A stretch of 64,000 bases of DNA from Shinisaurus crocodilurus (lineage: Eukaryota > Chordata > Lepidosauria > Squamata > Shinisauridae): positions 129,884,274 through 129,948,273 of the forward strand of contig CM037877.1 in NCBI GenBank assembly GCA_021292165.1. The letters run 5' to 3'. Position numbers and translations under genes: made by a program. Below are positions 14,201-26,851 of this stretch, in pieces. Each line of letters begins with the position of its first letter. The stretch's first letter is position 1. The notes below the pieces were generated by a model that had not been told where the DNA came from, did no database searches, and was given only the letters and a program-made list of their open reading frames with translations.

Positions 14201-16789
14201 GAAGAACATGGCCACAGAATCCAAGCTAGAACCAAAGGCCTTCCAGTGTACCTCCCAGCTTTGCTGCAGGGTTCTTGACTCCCCTTGATTAATCTACTTG
14301 ATCCAGCCCACAAACAGGGAACCAGTAGAGCAGGTGAAGGTGAATGCAGAGCAAACACAAAGCTCCAACAATTCTCATCAATGAATCCATGCTTAATTTC
14401 ATCTGTTCCTAAGCTCCACTGCCTTTTTGAAACCTTCAATATGTCAGCCCCAAATGACCAAACAAAAGAAATAGGCAACGGCCTCTACTATCCTGGGAGA
14501 TGGTTAGCTTCACTGAGCAGGGAAGAAGTCAGGTCATGCAGAGGTTGTTCATCAAGCCATGCAAAGATACATGCCAGAAGTGGTGTTGGGGAAATCAAGG
14601 CCAAAGTGCTCACTTTCTCCCAGCTGCTTCTGTAGCATCTGCAACTCCTGCTGTGCCTCGGCCAATGAGAAGACCGGTGTTCTGCAGCAGCCAAGGAGTG
14701 GAGCAAGGGCTGGAGGAGGAGGCCCCAAAGGCATGAAGGAGCAGGGCTCTGAGTCAAATGGAGCCAAAGGGAAACTAGCTGGCTTGGACAAGGAATCAGG
14801 TTGGAAGCCTAGACACAGAAGAGAGATGAGAGACAGAGACAGCAAGTTAAGTTGGTGACATCCAAATGAGGTGGGCTCTGCTCAGAAGATGCTCTCTGCA
14901 GCTTGAGGGACATACTGTAGAACCTCTTCAGAGAGTTCTCAGTCAGTCTTTCCTGTAGGAAGGGCTGGGTGCATGAAAGAGCTATTTTTTATTACAGCAA
15001 CTTTCTTCCAACAGATAAAGAGCAGCCATAGGCTGAGTGAGACCACTGATCTATCTAATTTGGTATTGTCTCCTTTGACTACCAGCAGCTCTCCAAAAGC
15101 CTCAGGTAGTCTCTTTCCCAGTTATGCTACTGGATATATTAAGGCAACATGATCAGCTATGCTGGCCGGGGCATGCTGGGAGTTGTAGGCCAAAAACATC
15201 TGGGGACCCAAGGTTGGAGAACACTGTTCCAGAGGGACGCATCCTGCAGTCTACCTAGAATCTAGGTAGGTCCTAGTTAAATGGAGAGGGAAGGAAGCCC
15301 CACTCCACTGCTACAGGGTGGGTAGGGGAGGAATATATAATCAGAATTCTCCTTTGCAGTGCAAACCACTAGTGGGGCAACGACAATAGAGCAGAGGAAA
15401 CTTGCCCTGTTGTTGTGTACAAACAAGAGTGCAAATGGTCTTAAAGCTTATACGGAGGCACTTCCTCGGTGCTTTAAAAAACAAGCTTAAATAGTGTTAC
15501 ACATGTGCACACAGGTGTTGAAGGGACACTTCCAAGCCGTGAGAGGTTTCAGGGGTTCCACCACTTACTAAGGTTTCAGTTTCCTTAGGAGGTCACTGGA
15601 GACTTGTGATGTTTCTGTGATACAAGGTTTATTTACACATAATTATAGGCTGAGCTTAAGATGAGGGTTCACAGTACTAACACTTCAACAGATTCCTGCT
15701 CCCCATCAGATGTACAAGGGAACCCCCAGTGCCATAGGATTTCTTGCAGGGAGCAAGTGAGCTCTCTGGCTGCCTCCTTTTCAGATCCAGTTCCAGCACT
15801 GACTGATGGCCACACACACAGACTGAGCTTGCTTCTATTGTTCTAACCCCAGCCTCAATCTGCACATTCCTTAGGGAGGGAGGGAGGAAGAGAAAGATAA
15901 ACTGGCTTCAGAACAATCTTTCTCTGGCCATCTCTGAGGTCAGCCACCACCACAGCTAATCCCCATTAAAGTAGGGAACGTGCCAGGCTAAACTTGCCCA
16001 ACTAGTTTACCCCATTCTAACAATCTCTTTTCACAATCAGACTCACAGAGTTGGGTGGGGGGAATCATGAGAGATGAGACTAACCGCAAACCCATAACAA
16101 TATAAAAGGATCCATATACAGTATGAGAATTCTCACACATCTGACAATCCTGCGCTATTTATTTATTCAAAATATTTCTAAGACGCTTTCAGGGCAGGAT
16201 CCCTCCCAAGGAGGCGTACAACACTAAAACACATAATAAAAACCAATGTGGTATTAAAAACAGTAAAACTATTGGATTGAACTTGGGACCTTCTACATTC
16301 AAAGCATGTGCTCTGTCACTGAACTATGGCCCCAACTTCTGTCACTTAATTAGTTCTCTGTGCATTTTGTAAAAAGTGTCTTTGTTTGCTCTGTACAGTC
16401 TGCATGTGTCTTTTTTTGGAGAACTCAAACCAGCAATTTTTAAAAATGGGATACTTTTCCCAAATAGTGTTACGAAGGAATCCGAGTTTCATAGATTTCA
16501 TAGATCATAGAGTTGGAAGGAGCCTACAAGGCTATCGAGTCCAACCCCCTGCTCAATGCAGGAAACTAAAGGAGAGGTCTCCCATCCAAGTAATAACCAG
16601 GCTTGACCCTGCTTAGCTTTCCACACTCAGACAAGCTGAGCCAGCATAAGCCACAGGCCTGTATGCCATGTATTTACTATAGAAATTAGATTTATTTTAC
16701 CCAAATCAGTAAATATCATTTCACTAGAACCAGCTGTAGACTGAATTCTCTAAAGGTCAAACTAGGCATGACACTGAACGTATCACTTG

Positions 16790-16845
<56 letters not shown>

Positions 16846-16859
16846 GGAAGGAGAAGGAG

Positions 16860-16895
<36 letters not shown>

Positions 16896-19800
16896 TTTTC
16901 CATTGGAATACTGTGGTCTTCAAATATCTGGAGGCTGTCCTGCAGACTTGTTCTCTGTTGCTCCAGAGCAGGGGACTAGAACTAATGGGTAAAAATTGCA
17001 GGCCTATTTATCTCCCCTTCAGGATGATATCCAGGATGTCATGAACCTGCCATCACCACACTCACACTCACACTCACACACACACACACACACTACACCA
17101 TGGCAGCTTATTTATAGGAAACTGGACTGACTGGTGCAAATTGGTCTTGGGCAAATGTAATCCATAGTACCTGTGACTGAGCATTCTGCAAGATGAGCAG
17201 AGTAAAAACCTCTTGGCCTAGCTGTGCTTTGCCACTGACCCATCCCAGCCTGGTTCCTTCCATTCTTTTAGGCAAGTGTTCTCCAACCTTGGGTCCCCAG
17301 ATGTTTTTGGCCTACAACTCCCAGCATGCCCCAGCCAGCTACGCTGTTTCCCCAAAAACATCTGGAGACCCAAGGTTGGAGAACACTATTTTAGCCAGAA
17401 TTATGAGCACATCTGGTTAGGAGCCCATGCCACCATATGATGAACAACTTCTAAACCTCATTAACCCACAGAAAGGGAAGCTGACTCAAAATTATTTTCC
17501 ACTGCTTCCATTCTGACTTGAGGGTAAACTGAGCAGGCAGGGATGTGGGGCAGACTTGATTTGGGGCACTCCTGAAGTGACTGTGACATTCTATTAATAC
17601 AGTGGATAATCTCATACAGGGAGGTGCTGTACTACAGAATGGGCTGAAAGCGCATAATGCTGTGAACACAGTCTTGGACTGGAATGAAAATACAAATATT
17701 ATTATTAGGGAGAAAAATAAACATTTATGAAATTGATTCATGAAGAGCTGCAGGATGGCAGGTAACACGGCAAAGGAAGAACCCACAAGTCAGCTTTTGT
17801 TAATATCTAGTGTGCAACTTCTAAAATGAGAGGTATCAGGGCTCAAGCTGCCTGGAAGTCACAGCTTTTCACTTGGATGTATTTTCCTCTGATTACAGAT
17901 GTCAAGAAGCAGGTTGTGGTTACATCTTGTATTGGTGATTATGGCATAAGACCAAAGGGCCCAGGACTCAAACCCTGAATCACAACTTGCCCAGCGGTGA
18001 GGGGATGTGCCCCAAAGCTCCTTTAGCCCATTAGAAATGATGATCCCTGAACATTCTTTACTGACCATTTCCCCCTTCCTGCTAACATACCTACTTCCTG
18101 TGTTGATCTTCATAACATTATTTTTTAATAATGAATATAATTAATTTTATAAATAAAAAGTACATTAAAGGAAAGGGGGGGAAGGAAAGAGAAGAGGTCA
18201 ACACCATAATGGAGTCTTTCAGAACCCCCCCTCCCCTCTGCAATTTTAGCCCACAATCCCACTTTCTGTTATGGGGTCCATACCTCTGGAAGCCTGGCTG
18301 GTAATCTGCAAGGGCTGTTGAGAAGGAGGCAAAGCCAGGTTCCCTTGCAGGGATTCTGCCGGAGCAGCAGCAGGGAACGTGGTGGCAGCGGTTGGGTGAG
18401 ATGGCTGAGCAGAAGCTTTGCCAGAATGACTGCCAAGATCTGTAAGAATTGACACAAGTTACTGTGAAGGACTGCCACCGGTCCTTTATCTCAAGAGTCA
18501 AGACAAGAGATCAAAGGTGCAAAACTGTCAGCCTTGGCTCTGCTGTCTTGACACTGATTCTCTCCGGGTTTTACCCTTAGTCTATACACACTGGATTTAG
18601 CACTGAACCACAGAGGAGCCACACACACCGTGTGGGGTAGAACCAGGAAAGTTTATTTAAGGTAAACTGATTACAATAAAAGGTGGGAAATGAGGGAAGA
18701 GGGAGAAAGGTGGGGAGACACTTTGGTCTACACAAGTAGAGCTACAAAACAACAAAAGCTAGTTCCTTTACTATATAAACACCCAGGCACTTACTCTTTG
18801 CCTGGGGGGTTGGTCTTCTTAGGGCCTGCCTCAGCAAAAGCCCTACTCCGCGCTCCTTCGCGTCCAGAACAACAACAACAACAAAACCCAGAAGCCATGG
18901 CTGGCAGTATCGATTCCCCCCCCCCCTTTCGGTAGCCCGACTGTCCTGGCCAATCAGGATGAATTTCATCTGGGCTAGGCAGGGGAGGGGTGGCTCCTAG
19001 GTGTCAGGGGGGTGAACTCCTGACCATGACTAGAGTGCTTGGGGAACATTTGCATGCGAGTACATGGGAGACTCTGAGGCGGCACAGAGTCATCAAAGGA
19101 ACTACGGTATGTACATTTGCAGGAGATTCTGCGGAGGCTCAAAGCCATCAGAGGAACTATGTACATTTGAATGAGGTTCCCAGCCTCTGGCTGGGGTTAC
19201 ACTTGTTTTCACGTGTGTGGTGGTGGAGAAGGGTCTGCTTTTCTTCACAGTAACACTCTGTGGTCAGCAACAGGTTCACTCTGGTTTTAACTTTGGTTTT
19301 ATTCGGTGTTCAACTTTTAAAGGTTTTTATGTTATGTTTTATTATATCGTTGTATTTTATGGTTTTAAGTTTTGTGAACCGCCCAGTCGAGAGCTTCAGC
19401 TATTAGGTGGAATAAGCAAGAAAGAAGCCACACAGAGAGGGGAAATGCTTTGCATATGCACACAGAGAACATCACAGCTACCAATGAGCAGCACCAGCTC
19501 AGGGAACAATTTCATACCCTTGGTACCAAATGCAACTTCTTCATGCAAAGGGTGAAGGCCTTCATAGGAGAAATGAACATGAACAATGTAAGCATGAGAG
19601 GGTGGTGGTGGAATGGGAACAGTTACCATATTTTATTTATTTGCTTACTTACTAAATGTATGCCCCACACCATCAACACAATTGTACTCTCAGGGTGGCT
19701 CACATTAAAATGGAAGAAGACATAATACAAACTGTGAAACAGGTATTACATTAGCAAGAACAGCAACCGCCTGACCTGGAGGTATGATCTTCCTCCCACC

Positions 19801-22800
19801 TCCTCCCTTCACAGAGGATCTTCGGATATCACAAATGCACATTCCCACCTTATCACAAACAAGCAAGGTGAGCAGCAGTGATGCAGGACGCCCACACATT
19901 TTTGTGCCAAGGACAGGCAGAACACGACAGGACCAGAGAGCTGACTATTCTGAGCCCTCCTCAGTCAAGCCGCAAACTTCTATGAAGAGGTTGAGGGTAG
20001 GTACACTCCTTATTCTAACCTTGCACCAACTGAACACCCCATGGGTGGGAGATACCTATAGTTCTCTGTCTTACAACAAATGTAACCTGCAAATGTAAAC
20101 TGGTTTTAGACTTATTGGGGGGAAACCCAGTTTTTGTGAAGATGCTGAGAATTCAGATCTCTTTATCTATCTGTCTCTGAGTTTTTCTACATCTGGGTGT
20201 TTACTTGCACCACTTCTTTTCAACTTGTTTTTAAATGATGTAGTAGAGTTTTTAAGAGGTGACTGTTATTTCCCAGTTAAAGTGGGAAATCGGAAGTACT
20301 CAATCCTCCTTTATGCGGATGATGCCATTTTGATTTCATGTACCCAGGTGGGCTTGCGTAGATTGCTGAACCAATTCAGTCTATATTGCAGGAACGAGCT
20401 TCTTTCTATCAACTACCAAAAAACAAAAATCATGATATTTGGTCAATCCAAGAAAATTCTTAACTGGTCACTAGATGGGAACAAACTGGAGCAAGTGCCC
20501 TCTTTTAAGTATCTTGGTGTGGTTTTCCAGTGGACATGGGCACTGGGCATGCATGGTCCCTACAGGTTCAGTCAAACGCCCTGCTAGCTGGAAGAACATT
20601 AAATGGATTATTATGATTTTATCACACAAAAGGGGGTAATTTGGTCCAGCCCATTTTAGAAATATACAAGACCAGGGTTTTGCTAAAATTGTTATATGGA
20701 GCTCCACTATGGGCTATGGCCAATTGAATTTAGATCCACTAGAGAGAGCTCAAAATAAATTTTTGCGTAGACTGTTGGCAGTTCCTGTTTCTACAAAACT
20801 AGAATTGGTTCGTGAAGAACTGGGTGTAATGACCATAAAGGCTGAAGCCCTCAGATTAGCCTTGCTTTTTTTGGTTAAAAATCATTTTTAAGCGGGTGTC
20901 AGAATTTATTTTGGTGTTATTAGAAGAGATGGGCCAAAACTCATGGAAGCAAAAGATGCAATTGGCTGTTATGAGTCTGGGATTCTCTACTTCTTTTCTT
21001 TTAACTCAAGGATATGATAGAGCCAAAGTGATATTGATTCAAAGATTTAAGGACACTGAGATGCAATCCCAGATTGCTGGGATTATGGTCTGTCAATCAA
21101 ACACTTTTTATGTCTCTTTTATTCTATCATATTTATTCCTCCCAAAATATTTGGTAGACTTGCAATTCGGTATCAGTTGAAGATATATAACTCACGTACT
21201 CTTAGAGTGTTCAATTTATAATGATCTTAGAATTAAATATATTTCTCCATTGATAAAACCATTGAAGGGAAGGTCATCATTTGCAACGATATGTTTCCTG
21301 TTGTCTAATGTTGACAAGTATATATCCTATAGAACATCCAAATTCCTTGTAAATGTTTTACAAATGTATACTGTAAAAACTTAAGGTTATACGGGAAATT
21401 ATTTAATTTCTGAAGATCTATTAACTAAGCTCTGATTGTGTATAATGGCAAATTGCTGTGATACAATAAAGTTGTTGTTGTATGATTGCACCACTAAGCA
21501 TATTTCAGATCTCCAACTGGGCCTCCATAGCTCAGCTGGGCAGTCAAATGCAAGAGGCGAAGAGAGATGCTGGGCCTGATCCAATTTCTCCCACTCTTCC
21601 CCAGAGAAAGGAACTCTTGCAACAGGTCTTTGGGGCTATACCTTTGTCTAGGAAGCTGTGGAACTGTCCTTCACTGGGGTCCTCCGGGTAGATGTACTCA
21701 TTGATGTCATCCATGTCAGAGCAGCTCTCCAAACCATCAGAGAGAAAGGAAGTGCTGCTGCCGGAACGGGGTGACTCAGACATAGTGTGGCTACTGGAAG
21801 GGGTCACTGAGTGCACTTGAAGCTTGGCCTGGAGGGTCTTGATGATTCGTTCCTTCTCCTGGAGCTCCTTGCTCAGCCTGAGATGGGACATGCACAGATA
21901 GATTCCTTCTCCCAGCTTCAGAATACACATCACCCCACCCCTCTGTTCCCTTACCTTTGCGCTCTCAGCCCACCAATAAACTCACAGCGTCTGCTTGTGA
22001 CTCAAAAATGGTCCCTTGAAGAGAACTCATTACATGTCAGAAAATCCCATACTGATAAGGCCATGAGTACCGATTCGGCATGAGGTGTTTAATAAACTGA
22101 CCAGCCAAATGATAAGCTATATCATCCTGCCAAGTAGACAGGATTTTTTAAATCACACATAAGGTGTGCAGTAAAAAGGATGCCTAGATTTCCCAAAGTT
22201 GGAGCAGGTAATGCCAACAGAAGTCTGCAGCTGGGAATCCACTATCATTACCTCAGAACAAGCAGTTCGTGACTTGATTTGTCCTCCATGTTTAAATCAT
22301 TCCCTGAAAACAGAATGCAGAGAAAGAAAGTTAGTTAATGATTATGCAGTCTTCTCACATCAGGTGCCCCGATGCCAAATCTATCCCTTGCTTGCTCTCT
22401 TTTAATAGGGGATAGAACAGGAAATCATGAGGAAAATGTGGATTTCATACTGAGAAAAGCTGATGCCATTCCAAAGTCTCCAACAAGTCCCCACTCTTAT
22501 AGATTCATAGATTTCATAGAACATAGAGTTGGAAGGAGCCTACAAGGCTATCGAGTCCAACCCCCTGCTCAATGCAGGAAACTAGAGGAGGGGTCTCCTA
22601 TCCAAGTAATAACCAGGCCTGACCCTGCTTAGCTTTCCACGCTCAGACAAGCTGAGCCAGTGTGAGCCACAGGCCTGTCCTATATATATACTTTTCTTAT
22701 ATACCTTGCCCATACAGTTTTAGGCTTTTCTCCACAGCCAGCGTTGCACATAATTCTGGAAAGCCTAGCTGAATTGTAAGTTCTGCCTCAGCTAAGCCTC

Positions 22801-25605
22801 CATGATTTGCTCTGAACACAAATTCTTTAGGCCTAATCACTCAAGCTGTATTATGGGAATAACTGCAGTCTGTGCTTATGATTTGTGGAGTTCCCCATTC
22901 TTCTATGCATCTAGGGTACATATAGGGTAGTACATCTAGTTCCCTTTGTAACTCCAGCATCATTCCCATGATTTATAGAGTTTTACTCAAGCCCCCAGGT
23001 GGTAGTTTTCTAATTTAATTGTCAGTCAATTAGATCAGTCCCTTAGTTGAGCTAGAAGTATGAACACAGCAAGATTTCACACAGGCAGACACAAGGGGAG
23101 AAATGTAACCCCTGAGAGAAGTTCCATGAATTTTAGAATGTCTCATAGGGTGGATTCCAAAAGGAATCCCATTAAAAAATTATAGAAATAAGGGGTATGT
23201 CTAGACCAGTGTTCTCTAACCTTGGGTCCCCAGATGTTTTTGGCCTACAACTCCCAACATGCCCCAGCCAGCTACGCTACGCTGGCTGGGGCATGCTGGG
23301 AGTTGTAGGCCAAAAACATCTGGAGACCCAAGGTTGGAGAACACTGGTCTAGATAGTTACTCATCAATAGCCCATGTAACATCAGATGGAGATATTCAGA
23401 ATTCTATAGGATACCTTCTGCATTAGAGTCCATATTCTGCAGTTTCGTAGAAATATGGCAAGCCCACGGAACTGCAAGGGTTTATGGTCTCATAATATCC
23501 AGTCCCTACCATAAACAGGAATCCTACCCAAAGCTATAGTTGTCAAAGGACTAGGCAACCTCATCCACAGTGATGGAAACCTTTGGATATATGGTTGGAT
23601 TGACTTCAAGAAACTCTCCCATTGCCTTGTCTCATGGATTAGAACCTACATATTAAAAAATCCAGGCAAATGCTAGTATAATCTGCTTTTAAAGCCCGGA
23701 GTTGATTGAGCTTTCACTACACCCCTAGGCAATATGTCCTAGCACAACTCAGAAGTTCCTCCTTTAGATACTCCACCCTAGATCTTTTTTTAAAAAAATA
23801 TCCAGTTGGGGCCCATTATATCTAGACCACTGTGATACTACTAAAGTCTGCACAGAGTCTACTGCAGTGTTCTCCAACCTTGGGTCCCCAGATGTTTTTG
23901 GTCTACAACTCCCAGCATGCCCCAGCCAGCATAGCTGGCTGGGGCATGCTGGGAGCTGTAGGCCAAAAACATCTGGGGACCCAAGGTTGGAGAACACTGG
24001 TCTACCGTAACTACATTGGTGCAGCAGTGGATCTTTTGCACCACCTTATTCCTGAAGTATCTAAAAAGCTTTCTTTTGTGTCCTGATGTGCTGGACTGGC
24101 AGCAGCAAGAGGCAGAGAGGGACAATCTGAAAGAATCTGGTACGGCAGTCATGAAAACACTGCAAGGAGAAAGTAAGTATTTGTGAGCTTCACGGTTGCA
24201 CCCATTTTCAAGACGTCAAACTAAACTCTCTGATTTAAGCTTTGTGTGTGAGTCTCTGGCGAACTCACTGGTGTTCAGCCTCCTGGCCAAGCGTCCTGCT
24301 AACTGGTCCCCTTGCGCCAGCTGCTCGCGGAAGCTCTGCCCCAAGAAGTAATCGATGTCGTTGCCTCGCAGGAGCTCCTCAAAGGACTTGATTGTGTCCC
24401 TGAAGTGCTGGCTCAGCATGCGGCACATCCCTTGTCCCTCCCGCATCATCTGACGCAGATGGGAGAGCTCCCGGGCCTGAGCTTGGACCAGGGAATCGTA
24501 TTTCCTGTGGAAGAAGACAGCAAAAATCGGCCATAGTTCTCCAGAGGCCCAGACACCACACTAGTAAGAACACCGTGAGAATCCAGGCTTCTCACTCACT
24601 CCAGCCTCTACATCACATGGGAACAGACCCAGGGTCATCTCATGTATTCAGCGAACACAGAGAAAAGCACTCCGCCTTCAGGTGATTGAGTGAGTTCAGT
24701 CATCCAGTTAGCGGCAGAAGGGAGGATAACTCAGATCCGATTCACATGCTATGTGACAACTCACGTGGTCCTTACCACATTAAATTCACAGGGTGAATGA
24801 GTTGTTCAACTGCACTCTCATGTGGAGAGAGCTGATGTTTAGTGTAGCAGACAAAAGTCTATTCAAAATAATCCAGAATACAGAGTTGCTCCATAGAGGC
24901 TTAATGACTGCTTAATGAAGCTTATTCAAGTCATGTCTTCCACCACCCTTTGCCAGAATTGGGAAAGGGCCAAGAGGTACGTCATGACACTCTTGGAGCA
25001 GATGCTGAGCAGCATATAAAAGGAGTGGACGCCTGATCACGCATTGTCACTTTACAGGAGCCCATGTCAACCTCTACCAGGCCCAGCTGATTAGCCCCCT
25101 GGAAATCCATCTCATTCCTACCCTATGGATGCCGTAGGTTTCAGCTCCTCTGGCAATAGCAATTTTGGCTTGGCCTCACCCAGGTGAGCCTCAAGCTGGG
25201 ACACTCTCTGGATGAGCCTGGCCAGGTCTTTGTTGGGCTGGAGACTAGGGGGGCCGAAGGACCCCAAGCTGTCAGAGTGCCAGCCTTCATCTTCATCTGT
25301 CATACTCTGGGAAGGAGAGCTGCCCAGGGTGTAGCCCTGCTTCATCTTTAGTGGGTGCTCGCCCCCAGAGGCATAGTTGCTGGTAGTGGATATGGAACAC
25401 ACATGACTCTGTAGGTTCTGGATGACTCTGTGGGAACTCTGCAGCTGCACCTGGAGGGCCTGGATATGCTGGTGGAGAATGGCAGCATCATCACACTGAC
25501 TGAAGTCCAGGAGTGTCTCATGCTTCACCAGCTTGCTTGGGGGACAGCCCAGCAGCTTCTTCCAAGCCTTTAACTCCACATCATGATATTCGCATTCTGG
25601 GAAAG

Positions 25606-25637
<32 letters not shown>

Positions 25638-26759
25638 GACTAGGCATTAGGGACATATCACACATTATGCAGTAGCAATTCTGGCTTTTCCAACAAGCAT
25701 ATGCTCAATACGGAGCCACAGCAAATCCCTACTTTCAGAACCAACTCCCACGTCAGGAGCCCTTTGCTTTAGGGCCCTTAGGGGTCACTTCTGAGACAAG
25801 AGGTCTCAACCTCTTTGGAGCTGGCAGCCAGAGGAGCATCTTACGTTACCAGGACTGGTGGCCTCTTCCCTGTCAGCCTCGTTTTCACTTCTCCCACAGG
25901 TTTCATAACCCAGGTCCTGGAGATCCACTTGTATCTGCTTGCTGTCCTGCTGTACCATGGGTTCACCTGTTAGGAAGAAAAACAGTAGTTTTGGCCTTTT
26001 CTATTGCCCTTCAGCCAAACAGAACCAGTCACCTGTGGAAGACACTGCAATTCCAGGGGACACACCCACACCTCCACTGCAATGAAGAAGAGAGCCTCAG
26101 CTGCAGAGCGTAGCACAAAGGCAGGGGAGGGGGTTACCTACTTCCTTCCCTGGAGCGTGGGGGACTTCTTTTGTGCACACTGTACATGACATTTTCCTGC
26201 ACAAAGCTTGAATTATATCCAATGGTGGGGATAGGACAATGTGGTACCTGTAGGCATCAGTGCACCCACAGACACCTTCCTTGGTACCCGCCAATGTACC
26301 CTATTCCTCCCACCTTCCCCCCCCCAAACAAAAATATTGATTTCCAGAAGCCGAGATCACTTCAAAGCAAAATGAGGGCCTTCAGCCACTGCCATGTTCA
26401 TTTCTTATGAATGCTCTTGGACGCACGTGACACTCAGAGACATTCTTAGGAAATGAAGATGGCGGGGTGGGGGAGGGGGGAGGGGAAGGCTGTAAGCCAA
26501 TGGTTTCCTCTGCAGGGTGCCCAGCCGCCACCAAGAAAAAGAAGGGCCTGGCAAGCTGGGTGGCAGGGCGGAGGGCTAAAGAGAGCAGCGGGGGATCTAG
26601 GGAGAGCAATGGAGGGGGGTGCGATGAAGAGCAGCGGTAAGCCAGCTTGGGGGGCAGGGAAGCCAGCAGGAAAGTGGCGAGGACTGGGGGAGCCAGCTCA
26701 GAGGAACCTGAGGGGTGTGCGGGAGGGGTGTGCGCTTGTACGTTTGAAGGGATGGGGGC

Positions 26760-26851
<92 letters not shown>

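Noticed and set aside
15560..16110. Possible antisense LTR (tttattta motif, tgtttctgtg start)
   Set aside because: No matching ends or target duplication could be found.
16489..16663. Possible 5S rRNA gene
   Set aside because: Only part of the 5S sequence is present, with substitutions, and it is fused to a CR1 tail: a SINE.
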